From: QUBU01 sp014337915
Lineage (GTDB): Bacteria; Pseudomonadota; Gammaproteobacteria; Steroidobacterales; GCA-2729495
DNA length: 64,000 nucleotides
Assembly: GCA_030263395.1 (NCBI GenBank)
Contig: SZOW01000010.1
Span: forward strand, 1 to 64,000
Direction of reading: 5' to 3'
The translations under genes and the position numbers were made by a program. Below are positions 45,995 through 54,916 of the stretch, one piece after another (the first letter of the stretch is position 1; every line of letters begins with the position of its first letter). The notes beneath the pieces were generated by a model. It saw only the letters and a program-made list of their open reading frames with translations. It had not been told where the DNA came from and searched no databases.

Positions 45995-46606
45995 ATGCAG
46001 GATGAAGCGATCCGACGGATCCTCGACTTCTGGTTCTCGGCCGCGGAGCTCGATGCGCCGCAGATCGACAGCCGGATGGAGCGCTGGTTCGGCAGCGACC
46101 CGGCCCTCGACCAGCAGATCCGCACCGAATTCGGCCCGCTGGTGGAACGCGCGCTGGCCGGCGAGCTCGACGGCTGGGCCACCAGCGCCGAGGGGCGCCT
46201 GGCCCTGATCCTGCTGCTCGACCAGTTCTGCCGCAACATCCACCGCGGCAGCGCCATGGCATTCGCCGGCGACAGGCGCGCGCTGAAGCTCTGCATCGAA
46301 GGGTCCATGGGCAACGAGTACCGCACGCTGTCGCCGGTGCAGCGGGTGTTCTTCTTCATGCCGCTGCAGCATGCGGAGTCGGCCGGAGTCCAGGACAAGT
46401 CGGTGCGTATCTACAACGCGCTGGCCGAGGGCGTCTCCGACACGCTGCGCGAGACCTTCCTCACCTTCGCGCAGTTCGCCGAACTGCATCGGGACATCGT
46501 CGCCCGCTTCGGGCGCTTCCCGCACCGCAACCGGGTCCTCGGGCGCAGCAACACGCCCGAGGAGGATTCGTACCTCGCCGCCGACGCCCCGAGCTTCGGC
46601 CAGTAG
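45995..46606 (+). CDS. DUF924-family protein
   Basis: A 203-residue all-helical protein of the DUF924 family: the start ILDFWFSAAEL, LILLLDQFCRNIHRG and FFFMPLQHAES segments are typical. Members have a TPR-like fold and no known function. The ATG follows the Nudix gene by 56 bases; probably cotranscribed. Confidence 0.85.
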   Translation: MQDEAIRRILDFWFSAAELDAPQIDSRMERWFGSDPALDQQIRTEFGPLVERALAGELDGWATSAEGRLALILLLDQFCRNIHRGSAMAFAGDRRALKLCIEGSMGNEYRTLSPVQRVFFFMPLQHAESAGVQDKSVRIYNALAEGVSDTLRETFLTFAQFAELHRDIVARFGRFPHRNRVLGRSNTPEEDSYLAADAPSFGQ

Positions 46607-46682
46607 CGGCGGCGGCCAGACACGGGCCAGATAGGGACCAGACAGGGGCCGGGCACCGGCACGCCACAGGGAGGGCATTCGC

Positions 46683-47963
46683 ATGCACTACCAGCCGACC
46701 CGCCGGGTTGCCATCGTCGGCAGCCTGCGCATCCCGTTCTGCCGTGCCCATACGCGCTACGCCGAAGCGTCCAACCAGGACATGATGACCGCGGTCCTGC
46801 AGGGCCTGGTGGAACGTTACCGACTCGCCGGTGAACGCCTCGGCGACGTCTCGCTCGGCGCGGTGATGAAACACTCGCGTGACTGGAACCTCGCCCGCGA
46901 ATGCGTGCTCGGCAGCGGCCTGGCGCCGCAGACCCCGGCCTTCGACCTGCAGCGGGCCTGCGGCACCAGCCTCGAGGCTGCGATCCTCATCGGCAACAAG
47001 ATCGCGCTGGGCCAGATCGATGCCGGCATCGCCGCCGGCACCGACACCATCAGCGACACCCCGATCGTCTATCCCGACGAATACCGCCGCATCCTGCTGC
47101 GCAGCCATCGCGGGCGCACCGCGGGCGAGCGCCTCGCCCCCTGGCTCGGCCTGCGCCCGCGCCACTTCAAGCCGGACCTGCCTACCGTGGTGGAACCGCG
47201 CACCGGGCTTTCCATGGGCGAGAGCACCGAGATCACCGCGAAGGCCTGGGGCATCAGCCGCCAGGCACAGGACGAACTCGCACTGGCCAGCCACCGCAAT
47301 GCTGCGCGGGCCTGGGACAGCGGCTTCCACGCCGAACTCGTCATGCCCTGGAACGGTGTGCGCGAGGACAACAACCTGCGCCGCGACACCACGCTGGAGA
47401 AGCTCGCCGCGCTCCGGCCGGTCTTCGACCGCGGGCCCCAGGGCACACTGACGGCCGGCAACAGCACGCCCCTCACCGATGGTGCGGCGGCCGTGCTGCT
47501 CGCTTCCGAGGACTGGGCCGCGAAGCGCGGCCTGCCGGTGCTGGCCTGGCTGCGTTACGGACAGGTGGCCGCGGTGGACTTCGTCGCTGGCGAAGGCCTG
47601 CTGATGGCGCCCGCCTACGCGGTATCCACCATGCTGCAGCAGGCCGGCCTGGCGTTGCAGGACTTCGACCTCTACGAGATCCACGAGGCCTTCGCCGCCC
47701 AGGCGCTGGCCACGCTGAAGGCCTGGGAGAGCGCGGAGTTCTGCCGCGAGCGCCTCGGCCGCAACCAGCCGCTCGGCGCGATCGACCGCGAGCGGCTCAA
47801 CGTCATGGGTGGCAGCCTCGCGCTGGGGCATCCCTTCGCCGCCACCGGCGCGCGCATCCTCGGTGCGCTCGCCAGCCAGCTCGCCAGGCGCGGCTCCGGC
47901 CGCGGCCTGGTTTCCGTCTGCACGGCGGGCGGCATGGGCGTCACCGCAATCGTCGAGCGCTGA
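46683..47963 (+). CDS. Acetyl-CoA acyltransferase (thiolase)
   Basis: Thiolase of 426 residues, related to FadI/FadA-type enzymes. Catalytic Cys93 in RACGTSLEAA, His383 in LALGHPFAATG and Cys413 in VSVCTAGGMG are all present, so it should be active in beta-oxidation or related chain shortening. The family may also work biosynthetically. It heads a run of catabolic-type genes (hydrolase, decarboxylase, Rieske oxygenase). Confidence 0.92.
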   Translation: MHYQPTRRVAIVGSLRIPFCRAHTRYAEASNQDMMTAVLQGLVERYRLAGERLGDVSLGAVMKHSRDWNLARECVLGSGLAPQTPAFDLQRACGTSLEAAILIGNKIALGQIDAGIAAGTDTISDTPIVYPDEYRRILLRSHRGRTAGERLAPWLGLRPRHFKPDLPTVVEPRTGLSMGESTEITAKAWGISRQAQDELALASHRNAARAWDSGFHAELVMPWNGVREDNNLRRDTTLEKLAALRPVFDRGPQGTLTAGNSTPLTDGAAAVLLASEDWAAKRGLPVLAWLRYGQVAAVDFVAGEGLLMAPAYAVSTMLQQAGLALQDFDLYEIHEAFAAQALATLKAWESAEFCRERLGRNQPLGAIDRERLNVMGGSLALGHPFAATGARILGALASQLARRGSGRGLVSVCTAGGMGVTAIVER

Positions 47964-48012
47964 TCCGGTAACATCGGCGCCAGGCTGATTTTCAGGGGAA
48001 AGGCGCTCCACC

Positions 48013-48675
48013 ATGGGCAGGCAAGTCGAACTGCAGGCATCCGACGGCCACCGCTTCACTGCCTGGCTCGCCGAGCCCGAGGGCAAGCCGCGTGGCGGCC
48101 TGGTGGTGTTACAGGAGATCTTCGGCGTCAACCACCACATCCGCAGCGTGACCGATCGCTTTGCCGCGGACGGCTACCTCGCCATCGCGCCGGCACTTTT
48201 CGATCGCGTGCGACCGGGCGTCGACCTGCCCTACGAGCAGATCGGTGCCGCACGCCAGGTGATGACCTCGCTGGAGCGCGCCAATACCATCCTCGATATG
48301 CGCGCAGCCGTGGAGGCCGTGCGCAGCGCTGGTGGCGTCGGCGCCATCGGCTACTGCTGGGGCGGCGCACTCGCCGACCTGGCTGCCTGCGAGTGCGACA
48401 TCGATGCCGCGGTGTCCTACTACGGCCGCCACACCGCCACCTGGCTGGAACTGCAGCCGAAATGCCCAGTCATGTATCACTTCGGCAAGCTGGACCCGTA
48501 CATCCCGCCGGAGACCGTGGCGGCCATCGAGGCCGGACGGCCGCAGGGCACGTTCTATATCTACGACCAGGCGGGCCACGGCTTCAACTGCGACGAGCGC
48601 CACGAGTTCCACGCCGACAGCGCCGCCCTGGCCCTGCAGCGCACGCGCGAGTTCCTCCAGCGCCACGTCGGCTGA
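48013..48675 (+). CDS. Dienelactone hydrolase family protein
   Basis: Alpha/beta hydrolase of 220 residues. Catalytic triad visible: Cys115 in GYCWGG, Asp161 in KLDPYI and His189 in AGHGF, with Glu35 (VLQEIFGVN) that in the classical enzyme activates the Cys. Such enzymes open lactones in chlorocatechol and related aromatic pathways. Lies between the thiolase and the UbiD-type gene on the same strand. Confidence 0.9.
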   Translation: MGRQVELQASDGHRFTAWLAEPEGKPRGGLVVLQEIFGVNHHIRSVTDRFAADGYLAIAPALFDRVRPGVDLPYEQIGAARQVMTSLERANTILDMRAAVEAVRSAGGVGAIGYCWGGALADLAACECDIDAAVSYYGRHTATWLELQPKCPVMYHFGKLDPYIPPETVAAIEAGRPQGTFYIYDQAGHGFNCDERHEFHADSAALALQRTREFLQRHVG

Positions 48676-48727
48676 GGCAGCTCAACAGCCGGCAGGACCA
48701 CGGGGACGACAACCAGGAGAGAGCCCC

Positions 48728-50404
48728 ATGCCAGACCGGGACGACGAACGTCACCCGCGCCTCGACCGGCGCACCCTCATCTCGTCGGCCGCGGCGCTCA
48801 CGGCCTCTGCGTTGCCGGCACTCGGCGACCAGGCCCGGCAGTCAGCGCCGGCTGCCGCAGGCCGCACCGGCGACCCAGGCCCGGATACCAGACCCCTGTT
48901 CCCCTTCGACGGCCTGCGCGACTGGGTGCAGGCACTGGACGACCATGGGCTGCTGATGCGCATCGGCCGCATGGACCAGGACGCCTACGAGATCACCGCG
49001 CTGGCCTACCGGCTCACGGACCAGTTCGGCTGGTATGGCGCGCCGGCAGTCATCGTCGACGAAGTGAAGATCGATGGCCGCTGGGTCAGGGGCCCGCTGC
49101 TGATCAACCACCAGGGCCACTGGGACACCGAGGCCATGCTCTTCGGCATCGTTCCGCGCAGGCGCAGCTCCGGTACCGAAACCTACCGCCTGGCACTGGA
49201 CCACGTCGCCGGCCTCATCGACGCGCATGGCGGCAGGCTGCCGGAGATCGCGCCGCTGCCGGTCGACGCTGGCCGCGCGCCGGTCAAGGAGGTGATCCTG
49301 CGGGGCGACGCTATCGACCTCGGGCAGTTCGCCTTCGTCCAGTCCAATCCCGGTGATGCGGGCCGCTACATCACCACCGGCTCCGTATTCACCGCAGATC
49401 CGGAACTGGGCATGAACTTCGGCACCTACCGCTGCCAGCTGCGCGGGCCACGCACCATCGGCATCAACCCGGAACCCGGCCAGCGCGCCTGGAAGATGTT
49501 CACCGCACAGCGCGAGCGGGGCGAGAAGCTCGCCAGGGTGTCCATCGTGCTCGGCCAGGACCCGATGATGTGGATGGTGAGCGGCTCGGCGCTCACCAAG
49601 GGCATCCGTGACGACGAACTCGCCATCACCGGCGGCCTGCGGGGCCGGGCGGTGGAGGTCGTGAAGTCCGAAACCAACGACCACATGGTCCCGGCCAGCG
49701 CGGAGATGGTGATCGAGGGCGAGGTGCCGCTGCAGGAGCCGCTGCAGCCCGAAGGCCCCTTCGGCGAAATGTACGGCTACCTCGGCCTGCGCAAGGAAGA
49801 GAACTTCTGGATGCGGGTCACCTGCGTCACCCACCGCCGGGATCCCTGGATCCTCAACCAGTTCACCGGCGCCACCCGCGGCTTCTGCACCGCGCCGATG
49901 GAGGCGTTCGCCCTTTACCGCCTGAAGAAGCTGCTGCCCGGGCTGGTCGCGCTGCATTCACCGGTCGAGGCCACCGGCTGGACCTTCGTCGCCATCGACA
50001 AGACGAAGCCCGGCCAGGCACTGGAGGCAGGCCGGCAGATCGCCCGGATCATCGGCATCGCCAAGATCGTCGTGGTCGTGGACCAGGATGTCGATGTCCT
50101 GGACCGCAGCGCCGTCATGCATGCCGTCGGCTCGCGCTGGCAGCCCTACCCGGCGGCCGAGATCCTCAGGGACATGATGGGCATGCCCCTGGACCCGAGT
50201 TCGCCGAACCGGCCGAAGACGAGCAAGATCGTCATCGACGCGACCCGGCAGTGGCCCGGTGAAGGTGGCCCGCAGGTTTATCCTGCCCTCAATCGCGACC
50301 TGCTGGTGCAACTGGCGCCGGGCGCGTTCCCACTGGTGGATTCGCAGTGGGAACGCTACCTCGGCGGCTGGCAGCGCCAGGGCTGCCCGCCCCGCACGCC
50401 CTGA
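48728..50404 (+). CDS. UbiD-family decarboxylase with N-terminal Tat-like signal
   Basis: A 558-residue protein with a full UbiD-type core: NEPGQR-like segment (GINPEPGQRAWK), the PEGPFGE motif with catalytic glutamates and the VVVVDQDVDVLD C-terminal part. UbiD enzymes use prenylated FMN to (de)carboxylate unsaturated or aromatic acids. Unusually, residues about 9-35 (PRLDRRTLISSAAALTAS) form a twin-arginine-like signal. The ATG has a good purine-rich stretch before it. No UbiX-type prenyltransferase is in the window. It could act on aromatic acids together with the convergent Rieske oxygenase. Confidence 0.88.
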   Translation: MPDRDDERHPRLDRRTLISSAAALTASALPALGDQARQSAPAAAGRTGDPGPDTRPLFPFDGLRDWVQALDDHGLLMRIGRMDQDAYEITALAYRLTDQFGWYGAPAVIVDEVKIDGRWVRGPLLINHQGHWDTEAMLFGIVPRRRSSGTETYRLALDHVAGLIDAHGGRLPEIAPLPVDAGRAPVKEVILRGDAIDLGQFAFVQSNPGDAGRYITTGSVFTADPELGMNFGTYRCQLRGPRTIGINPEPGQRAWKMFTAQRERGEKLARVSIVLGQDPMMWMVSGSALTKGIRDDELAITGGLRGRAVEVVKSETNDHMVPASAEMVIEGEVPLQEPLQPEGPFGEMYGYLGLRKEENFWMRVTCVTHRRDPWILNQFTGATRGFCTAPMEAFALYRLKKLLPGLVALHSPVEATGWTFVAIDKTKPGQALEAGRQIARIIGIAKIVVVVDQDVDVLDRSAVMHAVGSRWQPYPAAEILRDMMGMPLDPSSPNRPKTSKIVIDATRQWPGEGGPQVYPALNRDLLVQLAPGAFPLVDSQWERYLGGWQRQGCPPRTP

Positions 50405-50417
50405 CGCCCCCGGCCGC

Positions 50418-51569
50418 TCAGGCCTTGCGGGCCGCAGCGGCCGCGGCGGCCTTCCCCGGCAGCAGCGGCACCGCGGGCAATACCCAGCTCTTGTGCTGGC
50501 GCCGCGCCGGACTCGGGATCGCATAGGCGACGCGGTCGTATTCGCTGCGGAACTTCTGCACGTCGATGCGCCAGCCGCGCTCCTCCCACTCCCGGCAGTA
50601 CTCGCGATAGCGGGCGATGGCCTTGTCGGCCGGTACCAGGAACTCATGCGCATTGTTGCGTGGCGTGATGCGCGGGCGCTGCGGCTCGAGCACGTACTGG
50701 TCCTGGCCGGCGATGAAGGCGCTGCGATCGGCGAAGGTCGTGTCGTAGCGCGCATCGAGCAGGTTGTTGCGCGTGGCAACCAGGTACCAGCGGTCGAGCG
50801 TCTCGTGGATCGGCGTGTGCAGCAGGTAATTGTGCAGCTTCATGGAGTCCGAGGCGTCGATCTGCACCCAGGTGCAGTGCGGGCCGACGTGGCCGACGCC
50901 GCCGTCGATCCAGGCTTCCTTGTCGCGGCCCGAGGCCTTGCTCATGTCGCTCTGCGCCAGCCGCGGGGCGAACATCCGGTTGTGGTAGCCCACGCCCCAA
51001 GGGCCATCCTCGAGCGTGAAGTCCCTGACCTCGTAGTCCTCGCGCACGCCGAGGAAGCCATGGGTCGGGTGGGTGAACTCGTTGTGCGCGGGGTCGATGG
51101 TGTTCTCGATCGAGCGCTTGTAGTCGATCTTCCAGTCGGCCTGCAGGATGATGCTGCGCCAGCCCGGATCATCGTATTCGGGGATGCTGATGATCGGCGG
51201 GCGCTCCTCCTCCGGCAGGTCGCCGAGGAACACCCAGACCAGCCCGTACTTCTCTTCCACGGGATAGGCATCGATGCGGGTGCGCTCCGGGATCTTCGCA
51301 TTGGCACCGAGCGAGGGCAGGCGTACGCAGGTGCCCTCGCCGTTGAAGGTCCAGCCGTGGTAGGGACACTCGACGCAGTCGCCGCGGATGCGGCCGTCGG
51401 CCATGGCTCCGCCGCGATGGGTGCAGGTATCACTGATGCAGCGGACCTTGCCCTTGCTGTCGCGCCAGAGCGCGAATGTGTGGCCGAGCATCATGACCTT
51501 GAGCGGGCGGTCGGTGCCGAACTTGACCTCGCCGGACTGCGCGGCGATGTACCAGAAATTGATGAACAC
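50418..51569 (-). CDS. Rieske-type aromatic ring-hydroxylating oxygenase, alpha subunit
   Basis: Oxygenase component of 383 residues resembling phthalate dioxygenase and vanillate O-demethylase. The Rieske [2Fe-2S] ligands lie in CTHRGG and CPYHGW, and the mononuclear iron ligands in DPAHNEFTHPTHG. The GTG start has AAGGAG six bases upstream; the longer frame lacks a ribosome site. No ferredoxin or reductase gene is nearby, so electrons come from elsewhere. Convergent with the UbiD-type gene. Confidence 0.92.
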   Translation of the reverse strand: MFINFWYIAAQSGEVKFGTDRPLKVMMLGHTFALWRDSKGKVRCISDTCTHRGGAMADGRIRGDCVECPYHGWTFNGEGTCVRLPSLGANAKIPERTRIDAYPVEEKYGLVWVFLGDLPEEERPPIISIPEYDDPGWRSIILQADWKIDYKRSIENTIDPAHNEFTHPTHGFLGVREDYEVRDFTLEDGPWGVGYHNRMFAPRLAQSDMSKASGRDKEAWIDGGVGHVGPHCTWVQIDASDSMKLHNYLLHTPIHETLDRWYLVATRNNLLDARYDTTFADRSAFIAGQDQYVLEPQRPRITPRNNAHEFLVPADKAIARYREYCREWEERGWRIDVQKFRSEYDRVAYAIPSPARRQHKSWVLPAVPLLPGKAAAAAAARKA

Positions 51570-51644
51570 GGTTGGCTCCTTTGCGTTCTGCGCTGCTGTC
51601 GCCAGGGATTCTGGCAAGCGCTGCCGGGGCCATCTTGACGTACG

Positions 51645-53003
51645 TCAGAAAACGCGCGGATCGCCCGGCGCCGCAGGCCCGAGCCTGCCGGCACGCAGCA
51701 GCGCGAGGTTCACCGCCGCCCTGGAGTTGCCGGGATCCACGGCGAGCGCCTCGAGCAGGGCCTGCGCGGCCGCCTCGCGATGCCCGGCAATGGCCAGCGC
51801 ATGGCCGAGGTTGTTCCAGGCACGGCTGTTGCCCGGCGTCTTCGCCACCACGTCCGTCCAGAAGATCGTTTCGCTTGCGTAGATGCGATTGCGCGCCACG
51901 GTCGCGAGCAGCAGGCCTGCGGCCACGATGGTCGTCGCCAGCAGGGCAGCGGCACGACGCCGGGACCAGAGCCATGCCGCGGCCACGCCGGCCAGCCAGG
52001 CCGGCCCGGCCAGCGCCAGGTAGAGCTGCCGGTCATTGGCCACATCGAGCCGCGGCAGCAGGGAGTTGGTCGGCGCCAGCCAGAGGAAGAACCACAGCAG
52101 TGCGAATGCCAGCACGGGCCGGCGGCGCAGCGCGAACACGCCGCAGAGCAGGACCACGGCCAGCACCAGGCCCTCGATGACCAGACGCGGCGTCGCTCCC
52201 GCGAGTACCGGCAGCATGGGGTCGGCGTTCAACCGGTCGATTCGCAGCAGCTGGCCCGCGAGGTAAGCGACCGCGTTCACCTGGCTCGCCAGCTGCGCGG
52301 CCAGCGATCGCGCCTCGAGGCTGGTTGCGAAGAAGTTCCGGTACTCCGGCAGCATCCAGGCAGCGGCCGCTGCCAGCAGCAGGACGCCCCAGTGCACGAC
52401 CGTTGCGCGCAGTCCGGAAGCGAGGCCGCCGCTTTCGGCCGTCGCCCGCCACAGCAGCAGTGCGAGCGGCAGCACGACGGCGGTCTCGCGCGTGGCGAGC
52501 GCAGCGGCGAACAGCAGCGGCGAGAGCCCCCAGGCCAGCCAGGCGCGCTGCAGCCGCAGGCCGTCCACCCAGGCCAGCAGGCTCGAGAGCCCGAACAGTG
52601 CCGCCAGCGAGGTCGAGCGTCCCGACAGGTAGGTGACGGCCTCGGTCTGCACCGGATGCAGGACGAACAGCAGCGCAGCCACCGTGGCCGCCACCGCACT
52701 GCTCCCGGGCAGGGACCCGCGCCAGCGGCGCAGCAGCGCCAGCAGCAGCAGACCGTTGGCGAGGTGGATGGCGAGGTTCACGGCATGGAAACCCGCCAGC
52801 CCGAGGCCGCTGGCATGGTTCAGTGCATAGCTCAGCTTCAGCAGCGGCCGGATGCCCGGCATCGACGCGCGCCAGGCCGCGAGCGACTGCACGCGCGGGT
52901 CCTGCACGATGACGTTCCAGTCATCGAACTGGAAACCGCCGCGGAAGGCATTCGCGTAGGCCAGCAGGCCCGCCGCCAGCAGCAGCGCCGCGGGCATGAC
53001 CAT
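51645..53003 (-). CDS. Multi-pass membrane protein with C-terminal TPR (TMTC/GT-C-like)
   Basis: A 452-residue protein with about 10-12 membrane segments followed by one or two TPR repeats (SRAWNNLGHALAIAGHREAA, then ALAVDPGNSRAAVN). The first periplasmic loop carries FDDWN, the acidic pair expected in GT-C glycosyltransferases, and the RPLLKLSYALN and FHAVNLAIHLAN segments match TMTC-like bacterial proteins. A lipid-linked sugar transferase role is inferred from this fold. The second or third Met is the likely start; it follows the carboxypeptidase gene by 13 bases. Confidence 0.75.
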   Translation of the reverse strand: MVMPAALLLAAGLLAYANAFRGGFQFDDWNVIVQDPRVQSLAAWRASMPGIRPLLKLSYALNHASGLGLAGFHAVNLAIHLANGLLLLALLRRWRGSLPGSSAVAATVAALLFVLHPVQTEAVTYLSGRSTSLAALFGLSSLLAWVDGLRLQRAWLAWGLSPLLFAAALATRETAVVLPLALLLWRATAESGGLASGLRATVVHWGVLLLAAAAAWMLPEYRNFFATSLEARSLAAQLASQVNAVAYLAGQLLRIDRLNADPMLPVLAGATPRLVIEGLVLAVVLLCGVFALRRRPVLAFALLWFFLWLAPTNSLLPRLDVANDRQLYLALAGPAWLAGVAAAWLWSRRRAAALLATTIVAAGLLLATVARNRIYASETIFWTDVVAKTPGNSRAWNNLGHALAIAGHREAAAQALLEALAVDPGNSRAAVNLALLRAGRLGPAAPGDPRVF

Positions 53004-53016
53004 GACCGGGCGCGCC

Positions 53017-53850
53017 TCAGGGCGTTGCGGCTGCCACATGGAAGGCTTCCTCGATCAGCGCCGCCGCGGTCCACCAGCGGTCCGGCGCATCGAGCAGCAC
53101 CACGTCCACCCGCCTGCCCTGGCGTTCGGCGCGCGCCACCAGGCACCTGCCCGAGAGCCGCGTGTAGCCGGTCTTCACGCCGATCACGCCGTCCGCACGG
53201 CCGAGGAGCATGTTCGTCGTCCGCAGCCCGATGCGCCGGCCGCCCAGCGTGGTGATCTCGCCGGCAATCACGCGCGCGCGCCACTGGTAGGCCGGCATGG
53301 CCATGGCGAGGTCCGCCATGCGCAGCAGATCACGGGCCGTCGTGACGTGGCCGGGTCCCGGCAGCCCGCAGGGATTGGCATAGTGAGTTCCCTCCAGGCC
53401 CAGTTCCGCCGCACGGCTGTTGAGCCGGGCGACGAAGGCCTCGACGCTGCCTGCCGCGGCCTCGGCCAGCGCCAGGCAGGCGTCGTTGGCCGAGGCGACG
53501 ATCATCGCCGTCAGGGCATCGCCGGCGCGCAGCTGCTCGCCGGCCTCCAGGCGCAGGCGCGTGCCCTGCAGGGACGCGGCCCGGGTGCTGACCGTGATAA
53601 TGCGCTGCGGATCCCAGTCCTGCTCCAGCAGGACGATGGCGCTCAGGATCTTGGTCAGCGAGGCCGGCGGCCGCGGGCTGTCGGGGTTGCGAGCCCAGCG
53701 GATGTCGCCATCGATGGCGACGACGTAGGACGGCGCCGCGGCCGGGAACGGGTCCGGCAGCGGCGCGGCCTGCGGCGGCAGCGCCGCCGTCGCCATCGCC
53801 GTCGCCATCAAGGAGGCCAGCAACGCCAGCAGGGCAATGGCCGGCGGCAC
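53017..53850 (-). CDS. D-alanyl-D-alanine carboxypeptidase/endopeptidase (S11)
   Basis: Penicillin-binding peptidase of 277 residues: signal peptide about 1-22, SLTKI (SxxK nucleophile), SAND (SxN) and KTG boxes all intact. It lacks the C-terminal domain and membrane anchor of PBP5, so it is closer in size to PBP7-type enzymes. The GTG start gives the signal peptide at once. It follows the DUF3617 gene by 14 bases. Confidence 0.88.
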   Translation of the reverse strand: MPPAIALLALLASLMATAMATAALPPQAAPLPDPFPAAAPSYVVAIDGDIRWARNPDSPRPPASLTKILSAIVLLEQDWDPQRIITVSTRAASLQGTRLRLEAGEQLRAGDALTAMIVASANDACLALAEAAAGSVEAFVARLNSRAAELGLEGTHYANPCGLPGPGHVTTARDLLRMADLAMAMPAYQWRARVIAGEITTLGGRRIGLRTTNMLLGRADGVIGVKTGYTRLSGRCLVARAERQGRRVDVVLLDAPDRWWTAAALIEEAFHVAAATP

Positions 53851-53864
53851 CGCGCTGGTGCCGT

Positions 53865-54872
53865 TCAGAATGGCAGCAGCTTGCGCAGTGCCTTCTTGCC
53901 TTCCTCGACGGCGTTGCCGGCGGGCGTCTGCTCCTGCGGTGCGGGCTGGCCCGAGGCATCCGGCTGGCCGCCCGTGGCACCGGCCCCGCCCTGCATCAGG
54001 TTGTGCCGGGCGTAGTCGCTGCAGAACTCGCGGTACTTCTGCTCCGGTTGCGAGGTGAAGCTGCGCCCGGCGCATTGCGCCTGCGCGATCGGCGCCGCCT
54101 CGTCGGGACAATGGCGCGCGAGGAAAGGCAGCGACGCGTCCTTGCCGACGCCAGCCTTGCAGAGCTGCTTGCGGGTCGCGGCGATGTCGACGCCGCAGGT
54201 CTTGCCCGCCGACTCCAGCTCCGGGTTGCTGGTGCCAGGCGCCTGGCCGCGCGCCGCCAGCAGGTCGTAGCCCTGCTCGGTGCCAACGCGCTTGCAGAAC
54301 TCCGCCTTGGTCTTTGCATCGCAGGCGGTCGGGTAGCGGCCATCGAACATCATCACCTGCATGCTCCTGGCCGCCTCGCGGCACTGCTGTGCCAGCGTCG
54401 CAGCGGTCTGTTTCTCGACAGCCGCGATCTGCTTCTTGATGGCGCCGGCATCGCACTGGGCGCCCAGGCGCTTGCCCGACAGCCGCGTGATCACGGTCTG
54501 GCCTTCCATGTTCATCGTCATCTTGCCCTGGTAGCTGTCGCGGCCCTGGTAGCTGAGCTCGCCGCTGCCGGTCATGGCGTCCTTGCCAGTGCAGCGCATC
54601 TTCCAGCTCATGCTGCTGCCGCTGCGCTGGACGTCATACATCTCGCAGGATTTGTCATCGGGCTGCGGCACCGCCGGCTGGTCGCCGGCCAGCGGCTGGC
54701 AGACCTGCTGGGTGTGCGGTGCCATGGACATGCCAGCCATTTCCATCGAGCTGGTGATCTCCCAGGTCTCGCCCGGTTCGGTCGCCGGGGCTGTGGTCTC
54801 CGCGGTCAGTCCCGGCCGCATGGCGAACAGGCCAGCGACGACAAGCATCAATGTAGCGCTACCGGAATTCAT
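53865..54872 (-). CDS. DUF3617-domain secreted protein
   Basis: A 335-residue secreted protein with signal peptide about 1-24 and an N-terminal DUF3617-like domain (GETWEITSSMEMAGM through MTGSGELSYQGRDSYQGKM) bearing paired cysteines. The second half contains about eight further Cys, spaced as in small helical disulfide-linked repeats, with a Gln/Pro/Gly-rich tail. Function unknown. First gene of a three-gene group with the carboxypeptidase and the TPR membrane protein. Confidence 0.75.
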   Translation of the reverse strand: MNSGSATLMLVVAGLFAMRPGLTAETTAPATEPGETWEITSSMEMAGMSMAPHTQQVCQPLAGDQPAVPQPDDKSCEMYDVQRSGSSMSWKMRCTGKDAMTGSGELSYQGRDSYQGKMTMNMEGQTVITRLSGKRLGAQCDAGAIKKQIAAVEKQTAATLAQQCREAARSMQVMMFDGRYPTACDAKTKAEFCKRVGTEQGYDLLAARGQAPGTSNPELESAGKTCGVDIAATRKQLCKAGVGKDASLPFLARHCPDEAAPIAQAQCAGRSFTSQPEQKYREFCSDYARHNLMQGGAGATGGQPDASGQPAPQEQTPAGNAVEEGKKALRKLLPF

Positions 54873-54916
54873 GGCTTTTCTCCCCTGGCTGCGCTCGTGC
54901 AGGCGCAGCAACGGCA

